From the NCBI RefSeq assembly GCF_001584335.1, contig NZ_LSBB01000020.1, positions 310,001-374,000 on the forward strand: a stretch of DNA of 64,000 bases. The letters are read 5' to 3'. Position 1 is the first letter of the stretch. Each line of letters opens with the position of its first letter. The DNA is from Bacillus atrophaeus (GTDB lineage Bacteria > Bacillota > Bacilli > Bacillales > Bacillaceae). Positions 8,830 to 16,617 of the stretch are shown in pieces. The notes below the pieces were generated by a model. The model did no database searches, had not been told where the DNA came from, and was given only the letters and a program-made list of their open reading frames with translations. Made by a program: the position numbers and the translations under genes.

Positions 8830-9663
8830 AGATACCACTTACAATGATGCTTCTGCTGTTAACGAGGTCAGCTACATGATCGGAAACAACAGTTCAACGA
8901 GTTTCACTTTGCTGTTGATGATAAAGAGGTAAGGCAGGGTATCCCTAAAATCGCAACGCATGGCACACAGGAGACGGCACGAACGGCACCGGGAACCGTA
9001 AGTCTATCAGTGTTGTAATCTGCTACAGCAAGTCAGGAGGCGCGCGATACAAGGCGGCAGAGAAAAGAGCCATCAAGTTTGTGGTGCAGTTACTAAAAAA
9101 ACGAGGCTGGGGCATTGATCGTGTTCGGAAGCATCAAGATTGGAACGGCAAATACTGCCCTCACCGTATTTTATCAGAAGGACGATGGGACGAGGTTAAG
9201 GCTGCCATTGAAGTAGAGTTAAAGGCGTTAGGAGGAAAGACAACATCTAAAAAAGCAGCAGGAGCACTTACACAGTCAAAAAAGGCGATACTCTTTCCAC
9301 AATTGCAAAAGAGCATGGGGTAAGTGTGGCAAACCTTCAGAAATGGAATAATATTAAGAATTCGAATAAAATCAAAGTCGGCCAAGTGCTAAAGCTGATG
9401 GATCATCCGGCTCTTCTAAGCCGTCATCCAGCGGTAAGAAATACGTTTACCTTCCGGCTTCGGCCGATTCATGGCGCATCTATCCGACAAACAAGGCGCC
9501 GGTCAAAGGGGACGAATGTAGCTTATTGCGTCCTAAGAAATTCGGCGGCCTGAAATACAGGGTTCTCGGTAATCCACAAACGGACGTTTACACGATCAAG
9601 ACGGACCAGTTCGGAAAGGTAAACATCTATGTTGCGAAGCACACAGGCGCAACAGTAAAATAA
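8830..9663 (+). pseudogene. Decayed phage N-acetylmuramoyl-L-alanine amidase
   Basis: Pieces in several frames reconstruct an amidase close to xlyB at 52254. They are YMIGNNSSTSF (about 8875), GWGIDRVRKHQDWNGKYCPH (about 9105), a LysM repeat (about 9270-9400) and a C-terminal domain. That last domain (YRVLGNPQTDVYTIKTDQFG, ending at 9663) is not in XlyB and resembles the tail of XlyA/BlyA-type phage lysins. At least four frame breaks and missing N-terminal sequence make it inactive. A short frame at 8722-8805 (27 residues) before it has no ribosome site and was not called. Confidence 0.85.
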
Positions 9664-9695
9664 ACGAAAGCAAAACTTGAATCTTTATTGAAGTG

Positions 9696-9727
9696 AAAAA
9701 AGACCCTCTCTATGAGAGGGTCTTTTA
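9696..9727 (+). terminator. Terminator after amidase remnant
   Basis: AGACCCTCTC and GAGAGGGTCT arms with an A-rich 5' flank and TTTT 3' flank. Confidence 0.85.
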
Positions 9728-9868
9728 ACTAATGCTTTAAGAATGCACTTAATTAACGAGAGTTAATGACTGACTATTTTGAAATTAAATTAATAAGATC
9801 TTTATTTTATTACTCTAAAATTGTTATACTAATAACTAACATATTTTCTAAATTGGAGGACTATTGTT

Positions 9869-10369
9869 ATGAAAGGGAAAAAGATCATCATTTGTTTATT
9901 GGCCATCTCTATTATTTTCATAGTTGGCTTTTATTTTATTAAGAATAATGAAACTCCCGATTCAGCGAAAAAATTTAATACTGAACAGGAAGCTTTACAG
10001 TATGCTAAACAAGAATCACCTTATATTACTGACTTTATAGATGAAACAAAGGAAATTGACAATGAAAAAGTTGTGATATATACATTTAAAAAAAATAAAC
10101 AAATGGGTATAGGAACAGGAACATTGGCATGGAAAGATAAAAAAGTGACATGGTTAAAGAACGGGAATGATATAGTACTTGATAGTAAGAATAATAAGAC
10201 TGATATTTCAGGTGATGTAAAGTCGTATTCAGGTAAAAAGTATAAATTATATGCTGGATTTAACAAAACAAAAAATCTAAAAATTGAAACTCAGACAGAT
10301 AATAATGTAACTCCTCATGTGGATAAGAAATCAGGAATATATTATTTGTTAATTCCTAGTATAAATTAA
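9869..10369 (+). CDS. Membrane-anchored protein of unknown function
   Basis: A 166-residue protein with one N-terminal hydrophobic helix (residues 6-26, IIICLLAISIIFIVGFYFI) and a lysine-rich extracellular domain of about 135 residues. There is no lipobox cysteine, so it should stay anchored by the helix. The start ATG has GGAGG a good distance upstream. I do not recognise the family. A terminator precedes it, and the secreted-protein gene begins 72 bases later with its own strong ribosome site. The base composition is AT-rich compared with core genes here, which suggests transfer. A partner role with the next gene is only a guess from adjacency. Confidence 0.75.
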   Translation: MKGKKIIICLLAISIIFIVGFYFIKNNETPDSAKKFNTEQEALQYAKQESPYITDFIDETKEIDNEKVVIYTFKKNKQMGIGTGTLAWKDKKVTWLKNGNDIVLDSKNNKTDISGDVKSYSGKKYKLYAGFNKTKNLKIETQTDNNVTPHVDKKSGIYYLLIPSIN

Positions 10370-10440
10370 TCACATCTTATTTACAAAACTACCCTCCTTT
10401 GGTAATATTTTAATGTGTCGTAAAAATAAGGAGGGTGTAT

Positions 10441-11175
10441 ATGAAAAAGAAAGTTGCGTTTTTGATTACTGTTTGCGTGGTATGTTTGATGATTTTTGGA
10501 AATCCTACGAAAGGATTTGCAGCCGAGCAAAATACTATCAATCTATCTGATCCAAATGTTGAAAAATTTTATGATGAGGAACAAAATGCAGTAATTGCAC
10601 CATTCAAAGCGACAGAAAATGGTCTTGTACCTGTTTCGAAAGAGGAATATGAAAAAGCGACTAATACAACAGAAAACGAAGATTTAGAGAATGAGTTTGT
10701 TGTTTCTGAGGAAAATAATGACGAGCCAGAATTTAATGCCTATGCTGACGTTGATATTAGAACTTGGAGTTATAAAGAAAAATCAGCCACTAAATATTAT
10801 GGAAATCCTATTAAAGTTTCAGCATCAATTAAGTGTACTTCATCATCGTGTAGAGTAGATAAACAATGGCAAGCTACTATATCTAAGTCTTACAGTGTTA
10901 ATGCTTCATCAGAAATTAAAGCTATAAACTATGGTGCTAGTTTTAATTTTACGTCAGCAAAATCTAGTTCTAGTACATATTCCTTTACAATAAAAAAAGG
11001 TCAATCAGGTTATATAGCTTTTAAACCATACAAAAGAAAGTCTACAGGTACCTTAACGCAGTATTCTACAATGCATGGTAAAATCAGTAGCAAATCAGCC
11101 TACGGAAGATCAGCAATTAAGTTGAAAACTGGAGAATCTGATGGATATTATTCTTTTGTTTTTACCAAAAAATAG
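10441..11175 (+). CDS. Secreted beta-rich protein of unknown function
   Basis: A 244-residue precursor. Residues 1-27 form a signal peptide ending KGFAA, followed by an acidic linker to about residue 100. After that comes a Ser/Thr/Tyr/Lys-rich domain that looks all-beta, with two close cysteines (IKCTSSSCRVDKQW) that could form a disulfide. The start at 10441 is chosen because AAGGAGG lies six bases upstream; a GTG two codons earlier is less likely. I cannot name the family. The beta-rich, repeat-free C-terminal domain would suit a secreted binding or pore-forming protein, but nothing in the sequence proves this. It ends before a strong terminator. Confidence 0.75.
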   Translation: MKKKVAFLITVCVVCLMIFGNPTKGFAAEQNTINLSDPNVEKFYDEEQNAVIAPFKATENGLVPVSKEEYEKATNTTENEDLENEFVVSEENNDEPEFNAYADVDIRTWSYKEKSATKYYGNPIKVSASIKCTSSSCRVDKQWQATISKSYSVNASSEIKAINYGASFNFTSAKSSSSTYSFTIKKGQSGYIAFKPYKRKSTGTLTQYSTMHGKISSKSAYGRSAIKLKTGESDGYYSFVFTKK

Positions 11176-11230
11176 TATGATAGATCAGTTTAATAGAGGA
11201 AGGGTAAAAGTAATACCCTCGCCCAAAAAA

Positions 11231-11257
11231 GCCCAACTCATATGAGTTGGGCTTTTT
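11231..11257. terminator. Terminator after secreted-protein gene
   Basis: GCCCAACTCA and TGAGTTGGGC arms followed by TTTTT; the A-run on the other side makes it usable from both strands. Confidence 0.88.
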
Positions 11258-11445
11258 AAATAATCCATATTTTCTTTTCTTTATCCAATGAAAGAGTTCC
11301 TTTGCGGATTAGGCTTTTTGTGGCATCCCGTATTTCCTATTCGCTTTTTCCGGTCTTTCTTTTCAGTTCGGGAAGAGTCGGATTCTTTCCGTACAGCCGC
11401 ATATTAACAAAGATTTTGATATAATTTTCGCTCGAAATCAGTCAT
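11256..11445 (-). pseudogene. Decayed small SOS-module protein (copy 1)
   Basis: Starts MTDFERKLYQ, then after a one-base shift continues YGKNPTLPELKRKTGKSE, an in-frame TAG, and EIRDATKSLIRKGTLSLD. An intact form would be about 64 residues with a helix-turn-helix-like pattern. A second broken copy lies at 16166-16324. It follows the yolD remnant on the same strand with a five-base gap, so the two were an operon. I do not know the gene name. Confidence 0.7.
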
Positions 11446-11449
11446 TTGA

Positions 11450-11790
11450 TCAGCTCCCAACTTCATATGTACCAACGGATAAAAGAGAATCGAATGCAAT
11501 CATGTATCTCTTATTAAATCCTTTACATGTAGTCTCTGTTTTACTTCATCTATGTAATGAACATGTCCTGTTACTTCTTCAATAAAACCGTCTCTATATA
11601 CGCTGATGGCCAGAACAGAATTAAACTCCATCGCTTCACAAATGGTGCGTGTCATTTATTCCAGTTGGTATTCATCAAGAATGGGTTTTTCGATCTTCTG
11701 GACTTCTCTCTTTCTGTTTAAAAGGGCAGCCCTTTGCTCAGGCAATATGAACTTTTGTTCCCATCTCTTGTCGTAAATTCCTTGACTCAT
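11450..11790 (-). pseudogene. Decayed yolD-like gene
   Basis: From ATG 11790 (AAGGAG nine bases upstream) it reads MSQGIYDKRWEQKF, LPEQRAALLNR and KPILDEYQLE. A TAA stop then interrupts it, and the same frame resumes at TICEAMEFNSVLAISVY and EEVTGHVHYIDEVKQRL. A late shift leads to IAFDSLLSVGTYEVGS and the stop. This is the YolD-like family, small proteins usually encoded beside Y-family DNA polymerases (UvrX-type) in phages and induced by DNA damage. The nonsense codon and the shift make it a pseudogene. A LexA box lies 30 bases upstream. Confidence 0.8.
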
Positions 11791-11819
11791 TCCGATCATC
11801 TCCTTGAACAAATTACATG

Positions 11820-11833
11820 CGAACAAACGTTCT
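11820..11833. promoter_or_regulatory. LexA (DinR) SOS box
   Basis: CGAACAAACGTTCT matches the Bacillus SOS consensus CGAAC-N4-GTTCG except at the last base. It lies just upstream of the yolD-like remnant, the expected place for SOS control of that module. Confidence 0.8.
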
Positions 11834-11989
11834 TTTATCAACGGAGAACTTGGGGACGAAACTGTTTTTTGAGCTGATTTTGAAGCGAAAAATCAACTCT
11901 GTTTCTGTCCTAGGTTTCTAGGATCGAAATGATTAAAGTGTTTTACTGTACTGTTTTCGAGTTTCTCGGAACAATGGTCATAAATATCA

Positions 11990-12240
11990 CTAGTTGTTCG
12001 AGCGCATACATTCAGCTGCTTCTTCCGATTGAAGAAAGTTCATTTCTTTATCCTCAGCTTCAGGTGAGCTCAATCCCTGCCTAGGATCGTCTTTTATATC
12101 TTTGATTGTTTGATCTCCTAATCCGCCAAGCTTTCCATCTTTTTTAGCCCATTTTTAGATAAATCATCTATAAAATCAACAATATGAAGACTACTTTGTC
12201 TATTTTTTTATGGCCTCATGCTGGGAGGATGTGATTGTTT
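11990..12240 (-). pseudogene. Second integrase remnant
   Basis: Minus-strand pieces LHIVDFIDDLSKNGLKK, then shifted KKDGKLGGL and KEMNFLQSEEAAECM, parallel the core-binding domain of the integrase remnant at 8400-8640. The segment between them is shortened, and the catalytic domain is missing. It is a second, more decayed tyrosine recombinase of the same family. The rest of 11.84-12.45 kb shows no gene I can support. Confidence 0.7.
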
Positions 12241-12461
12241 AAGTGATTTGAATACTTAACAGATGTTGTAAAAGAGTACGGTTTCCTCTTTTACCGTTTG
12301 CGTCATAACTATCTATTAATCTAAAAGGTTTTTCGCTATGTCGTTCAATACTAGCCAAGCTATCTCCGTTAAGAACTCCCTTTGTGGTTTATTCGAGAGA
12401 AGGGAGTTTTAATGGACCCATGTTGTTGTCTCTATACAGCACCCCATCAAAAAAGGAACTG

Positions 12462-12914
12462 TTATGGGCTTTGGATCGTTAGTTTTTTTAGCATTTCAAT
12501 ATATGCTTTTAATTCTGTATCAGTTAAACGTGAAATACGTTCATAAAAAATCGATTCTTTTTCTTTTAGTGCTTTCATGGTTTTTTCACGACCTAGTTCA
12601 GTTAAGGATAACAGTACTCCTCGACGGTCTTTAGGATCTCTTTCGCTCTTTACATATCCTTGGTTTTTCAATTGCCTAATAAGTCTACTGATAGAGCTGC
12701 GGTCCATAGCAGTTGATTCAGCTAAATTCGTGGCATTAGTAGGACCATGAGAATATAACCAACGAACCACCACAAAGGCTGCTGCATGCATAGTTTCATC
12801 AAATGCAGATGCAGTTCTGACGTTAAGTGCATGTGCTTCGCTAATTAACGCATTGAGCTGTTCACCAAGAGCTAACTCTAGATTTTTTCTTAAGTCAAAA
12901 TTATTAACATCCAT
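12462..12914 (-). CDS. MarR-family transcriptional regulator
   Basis: A 150-residue winged-helix repressor. The HTH is near residues 55-85 (TNATNLAESTAMDRSSISRLIRQL) and the wing is at RDPKDRRGVLLSLTELG, both typical of MarR. It is divergent from an SDR oxidoreductase gene, and the 125-base gap contains two identical inverted operators. The natural reading is that it represses both itself and the oxidoreductase and is released by a small ligand. SD GAAGGAG lies before ATG 12914. The ligand is unknown. The pair is intact while its surroundings are decayed, suggesting recent arrival or selection. Confidence 0.9.
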   Translation of the reverse strand: MDVNNFDLRKNLELALGEQLNALISEAHALNVRTASAFDETMHAAAFVVVRWLYSHGPTNATNLAESTAMDRSSISRLIRQLKNQGYVKSERDPKDRRGVLLSLTELGREKTMKALKEKESIFYERISRLTDTELKAYIEMLKKLTIQSP

Positions 12915-12944
12915 TATTTCTCCTTCTTAACGCAAAAAAATATT

Positions 12945-12990
12945 TGACATATATCAAACAAAAAACTTAATATAATTGATATATGTCAAC
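12945..12990. promoter_or_regulatory. Paired MarR operators with SDR promoter
   Basis: TTGACATATATCAA at 12945-12958 and its exact reverse complement TTGATATATGTCAA at 12977-12990. Each is itself nearly palindromic, and the centres are 32 bases apart. The first covers a -35 box (TTGACA) and TAATAT at 12969-12974 can serve as -10 for the SDR gene. Binding by the MarR protein would block this promoter. Confidence 0.8.
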
Positions 12991-13039
12991 TATATTAAGT
13001 TGTTTATACTATGTCAAGTTAATAAAAGGAGAATAGATC

Positions 13040-13909
13040 ATGTCTAAGTGTCCATTAATTATAATGACTGGAGCTACCAGTGGTATCGGTCAGATTGCCG
13101 CAATTGAAATGGCAAAACGTGGAGCACGTTTAGTGTTGACTGCCCGTAACAAAGAACGAGCTGAAGAAACTGAAAAGTTAATTAAAGAAGCTTCGCCAGA
13201 GACGGACGTTGACTTCTATTTTGGTGATTTATCGATAATGAAAGATGTACGCCGTATGGGATTAGAGATAAAACAGAATTATTCAAAAATTGATATACTC
13301 ATCCACAATGCTGGACTCCATAGGTTCGAGCAGTGCGTTACCTCTGAAGGATTTTCTGAGATGATTGCGGTAAACTATCTAGCACCTTGGCTACTTACAA
13401 ATACGTTAAAAGATTCTCTGGTAAAAGCAGAGAATGCCAAAATTATTAATGTTGCTTCAGAAGCCTCCCGAAATCATGGAGATTTGAAGTTACCATATGA
13501 TTTGACGGACATATCTCCATTTACAGTAAGGGGATCATCTAAAATTTATGGAAAAACAAAACTTCTAAATATTATGTTTACTGGTGAACTAGCACGGCAG
13601 TTTTCTGGTACCAAGGTCATTGCCAATGCTATTAATCCTGGTTTTAATAATACTGGACTTGGCAGAGACCTTCGTCTATCTACTGTATTAGGTAAATTTT
13701 TAAAATTAATTAATGTCGGTAATCCAAAAAGAGGGGCTGATATCATTATTCGTTTAGCGTTTGATCCTGAATACGAAAGAGTCACAGGAGGATACTTTAA
13801 TGTTGGAACAGGAGCAAAGATTGATCCGATATATCCAGGAAAAGATGTTTTTAAGCAGCAACGTTTATGGAATAATACAAAAGAATTATTGTTAGAGTAT
13901 TTAACGTAA
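13040..13909 (+). CDS. Short-chain dehydrogenase/reductase
   Basis: A 289-residue NAD(P)-dependent oxidoreductase. Marks in order are the TGATSGIG nucleotide motif at residues 11-18, ARNK after strand two, GDLS, HNAG for the central sheet, catalytic Ser in NVASEASR, and YGKTK with the active Tyr and Lys. Overall it resembles the retinol-dehydrogenase-like group, but the substrate cannot be named. It is divergent from the MarR gene and has AAAGGAG before the ATG. Control by that repressor is inferred from the operators. The stop codon lies directly against the broken LXG toxin gene. Confidence 0.9.
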   Translation: MSKCPLIIMTGATSGIGQIAAIEMAKRGARLVLTARNKERAEETEKLIKEASPETDVDFYFGDLSIMKDVRRMGLEIKQNYSKIDILIHNAGLHRFEQCVTSEGFSEMIAVNYLAPWLLTNTLKDSLVKAENAKIINVASEASRNHGDLKLPYDLTDISPFTVRGSSKIYGKTKLLNIMFTGELARQFSGTKVIANAINPGFNNTGLGRDLRLSTVLGKFLKLINVGNPKRGADIIIRLAFDPEYERVTGGYFNVGTGAKIDPIYPGKDVFKQQRLWNNTKELLLEYLT

Positions 13910-14608
13910 TGCTTCTGAGCGGGTGTAAGGTTCTCATATCCGATCTGCTTGGCAATTTCTAAATATTCATCCGGGTCATCACACCAGCTGCAAGTTTCTT
14001 CTTCAGGTTCTTGATTTCACGTTCTTTTGCTTCTTCTTTTTTTTTGATAGCTAAATAGGCTTCTGTGTGCTTTTCAATTTCGCCCTTTTTCTTATGTATG
14101 TCACTTTCACGGTATGCTTTGGCATTATAATGAATTGGCGTAGCATTTTTTCCTTTACCTGTGGATTCCTCTAACTTTTGAAAGTCCGACTTGATAAATT
14201 GCTCGTTGATTTCCGACTGTGAATATTCTGTCAAAAGCGCTTCGTCTACAATGCCTAGTTTTTGGACTGTTTTTTTCCGCTTATCATTCGCATCGCCGAG
14301 CTCGTCTTTGAAGTCTTCTGTTGAAAACAGATCAAGCGGGAGGATATCGTCAATATCATTCAATATGTCTTTCATGGCTTTTTTCTGTTCAGACATGATG
14401 GATTTAGATTTTGTGTAGGCGTTAGCCAGCTCGTGTTCTAAGAAGGATTCTTCTATGTAGGCATCGGATAAGCCGGAATATTCCAAAACCCGGTAATTCT
14501 CGTTAGAAATGCAATTTTCAGATTCGTCATTTGGCTGCGCAATTCTTTGTATTCGGTTGCACGTTGCTTTGCGGCAGAAAGAAGAGTATCTGCTTCAAAA
14601 ACTCTCAT
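13910..14608 (-). pseudogene. Broken LXG-family toxin gene
   Basis: The N terminus [20 protein letters not shown] with AAAGGA upstream is that of LXG-domain (YeeF/YobL/YxiD-like) secreted toxins. It jumps after QMTNL to KIAFLT, so about 45 codons are deleted, and a frame break follows. The segment [18 protein letters not shown] to [16 protein letters not shown] follows. After another shift, [20 protein letters not shown] runs into the end of the SDR gene. The whole pre-toxin and toxin tip are missing. Such toxins leave by type VII secretion. This is a relic. Confidence 0.85.
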
Positions 14609-14728
14609 AATTATATCCTTTCCTAATGAATTTTTTTGACTGAATTTTACCATGGTGAAAAGAAACATGATCAATAACATGGTTTTTTTAACATAAATGA
14701 TTCTTTAGAATTGAGTATAAATAGCTGC

Positions 14729-14795
14729 ATGCGAAATAGCCGCAAAATGATTGCGGTTTTTTTTCGTTTGCGATTATTGTAGGAAAAGTTATAAT
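14729..14795 (+). promoter_or_regulatory. ComA-like promoter region of the rap gene
   Basis: ATGCGAAATAGCCGCAA at 14729-14745 resembles the ComA box (TTGCGG-N4-CCGCAA) with a five-base spacer. A further TTGCGG half-site is at 14751-14756, in the same spacing as before rapA in this window. TATAAT at 14790-14795 is the likely -10. CCGCAA and TTGCGG also form a small T-run hairpin, so partial terminator activity is possible. Confidence 0.55.
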
Positions 14796-14829
14796 ATTAC
14801 AAAAATAGACATTAGAGGGAGGGATATGT

Positions 14830-15960
14830 ATGGATCAAGTTTTACCGTCGTCTCAAGTGGGGGTCAAAATCAATGAATGGTATAAAATGATTCGGCAGTT
14901 CAGTGTTCCAGATGCAGAGATTTTAAAGGCGGAAGTGGAGCAAGAAATAGAGGAGATGGAAGAGGATCAGGATTTACTTGTTTATTATTCCCTGATGTGT
15001 TTCCGTCATCAATTGATGTTAGACTCATTAGAGCCAGAAGACAGATATCGGGATCGTCCCACAGTGGATGAACTACTTGAAAAAATAGAAAAACCGCAAA
15101 AAAGACTTACAGGCCTTTTAAAATATTACTCATTATTTTTCCGAGGGATGTATGAATTTGATCATAAAGAATACGTTGAAGCAATAAGTTATTATCGTAA
15201 AGCTGAGAGAGAATTGACTGCTGTTTCAGATGAAATGGAACAAGCTGAATTTCATTACAAAATAGCGGATGCCTACTATCAAATTGATCAGCATTTTGTT
15301 TCCCTGAATCATTTGAAAAAAGCTAAGCATTTGTTTGAAAAGAATCAGTTATATAAGGTGAAAGTAATCGGATGCAATATGATGTTTGGAGCTAATATGT
15401 ACGATATGTACCGGCTGACAGAGGCAGAATCATATTACCGGGAAGCTTTAAGCGTCGCTGAGGGAATGAATGAGAAAAAAGCAAAAAGGATCATTGGAGT
15501 GATCTTTCATAATTTAGGCTTAGTTTATTTAAGGGCTCAAAACCTAAGTGCAGCTGAAGAGCACTTCAAAAAAGCAATAGACATGAAAGAACATCTTGAT
15601 ACAGTGTATGGTGTTAGGTCATTATATATGATGGCAAATGTACTTTACCAAAGCAACAAACCGAAGGAAGCACGTTTCTTTTATGAAACAGCTTTAAATA
15701 GGGCTGAAGATTCTAATGAAGAAGAATACATGGCGAAATTAAAGATCATTAATTCATTATATGAAGAATATAATGAAACAGAAGTATATCGAAGCTTAGA
15801 CTATTTGGAAAAGAAACGCCTGTGGTCTGATTTTGCAGAATTAACAGAAAAATTAGGTGACTTTCATTATGAGCAAAGAAATTATGCAGAGGGAAGAAGC
15901 TTCTTAAAGAGAACTATACATGCCCAAACACAAATACTTAAGGTTACGGAGGCTATATAA
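14830..15960 (+). CDS. Rap-family response regulator phosphatase or ComA/DegU inhibitor
   Basis: A 376-residue tetratricopeptide protein. The N-terminal three-helix bundle (residues 1-70, including EEMEEDQDLLVYYSLM) and about six TPR repeats that follow are typical of Rap proteins. It is a paralogue of RapA at 50574, sharing GVKINEWY and MEEDQDLL blocks. Rap proteins either dephosphorylate Spo0F or bind ComA/DegU, and are blocked by their Phr peptide. Which target this one has cannot be read here. The ATG has AGGGAGG seven bases before it, and the stop overlaps the phr start by one base. It is intact in an otherwise decayed mobile region, as is common for phage or ICE-borne rap genes. Confidence 0.92.
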   Translation: MDQVLPSSQVGVKINEWYKMIRQFSVPDAEILKAEVEQEIEEMEEDQDLLVYYSLMCFRHQLMLDSLEPEDRYRDRPTVDELLEKIEKPQKRLTGLLKYYSLFFRGMYEFDHKEYVEAISYYRKAERELTAVSDEMEQAEFHYKIADAYYQIDQHFVSLNHLKKAKHLFEKNQLYKVKVIGCNMMFGANMYDMYRLTEAESYYREALSVAEGMNEKKAKRIIGVIFHNLGLVYLRAQNLSAAEEHFKKAIDMKEHLDTVYGVRSLYMMANVLYQSNKPKEARFFYETALNRAEDSNEEEYMAKLKIINSLYEEYNETEVYRSLDYLEKKRLWSDFAELTEKLGDFHYEQRNYAEGRSFLKRTIHAQTQILKVTEAI

Positions 15961-16091
15961 TGAAGAAATTTTTAATCAGTTCCGCTTTAATTGGTATTCT
16001 TTTTACAGGTTTATTAAATGTGGAAAAGGCGCATGCTGCTATGAATGATTCTGGAACTTTCTATGTAGCCGAAAAAGCTATTAATATCTAA
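15960..16091 (+). CDS. Phr signalling pre-peptide of the upstream Rap
   Basis: A 43-residue precursor starting in the overlap TAATG. It has a lysine start, a hydrophobic signal (FLISSALIGILFTGLL), and a likely cleavage at AHAA. The mature tail ends FYVAEKAINI. Phr peptides are exported, trimmed to five or six residues, usually the C terminus, and re-imported by Opp to inhibit the Rap. The active peptide would be KAINI or EKAIN. No known Phr that I remember has this sequence, so the pair may be an insulated signalling specificity. Confidence 0.85.
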   Translation: MKKFLISSALIGILFTGLLNVEKAHAAMNDSGTFYVAEKAINI

Positions 16092-16108
16092 GTGAGTATT
16101 ACCTTGTT

Positions 16109-16137
16109 AAACCCCAACTTTTTAAGGTGGGGTTTTT
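16109..16137 (+). terminator. Terminator of rap-phr
   Basis: AAACCCCA and TGGGGTTT arms followed by TT, 18 bases after the phr stop. Confidence 0.85.
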
Positions 16138-16165
16138 AAACAATTCATTTATTCTATCTCTTATC

Positions 16166-16324
16166 TCATTTTAATAAACGCTGCCTCATGAGATTCTTAA
16201 CTGCTTCTCGTATAGCGCGTTCATCCTTCCCGTTTTTTTTCTTCAATTCATCCAAAGAGGGATTTTTTCCGAAGTGGTTCATGTTAAAAATGATCCGGTA
16301 TACTTACCGCTTAAAGTCATTCAT
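16166..16324 (-). pseudogene. Decayed small SOS-module protein (copy 2)
   Basis: From ATG 16324, with GGAGGAGG eight bases upstream, it reads MNDFKR, an in-frame TAA, then VYRIIFNMNHFGKNPSLDEL and KDERAIREAVKNLMRQ. It is homologous to the broken gene at 11256-11445 (YGKNPTLPEL, EIRDATKSLIRK). One nonsense codon at position 7 is its only clear lesion. LexA-like boxes lie just upstream. Confidence 0.7.
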
Positions 16325-16355
16325 CCCGATTGCCTCCTCCTCTGAGTAAATAATA

Positions 16356-16401
16356 CGAGAACAAACATTCCCTTTTTAACTCGAAATCGAACAAACGTTA
16401 T
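16356..16401. promoter_or_regulatory. LexA-like SOS boxes
   Basis: CGAACAAACGTTAT at 16388-16401 fits the SOS consensus well. A weaker AGAACAAACATTCC lies near 16358-16371. They sit between the decayed small gene (minus) and a small membrane protein gene (plus) and could control either. Confidence 0.6.
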
Positions 16402-16443
16402 GTGGTCAATGATCATATATGATTGTAGAAAGGAGGGAGTTAA

Positions 16444-16617
16444 ATGACATTTAAAAAGGCCTTTAATATTGGCTACGTTGTACTTTTGCTCTCTTTTGTT
16501 CTTGTTTATTTTATTTTACCGGCTGAACAAGTAATTACAGCAGTGATCATTCTAACTTTAATTTTCGGAGCATACCAATTCATTTTGCTTAAAAGGCTCT
16601 ATAAAAAACATGATTAA
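16444..16617 (+). CDS. Small two-helix membrane protein
   Basis: A 57-residue protein starting MTFKKAFNIGYVVLLL, with two hydrophobic helices (about residues 9-25 and 30-48) and a basic tail (KRLYKKHD). AAAGGAGGGAG precedes the ATG at a good distance. I do not recognise it. A LexA-like box lies 43 bases upstream, so DNA-damage induction is possible; small membrane proteins induced this way often act on division or lysis, but that is only a suggestion. Confidence 0.6.
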   Translation: MTFKKAFNIGYVVLLLSFVLVYFILPAEQVITAVIILTLIFGAYQFILLKRLYKKHD

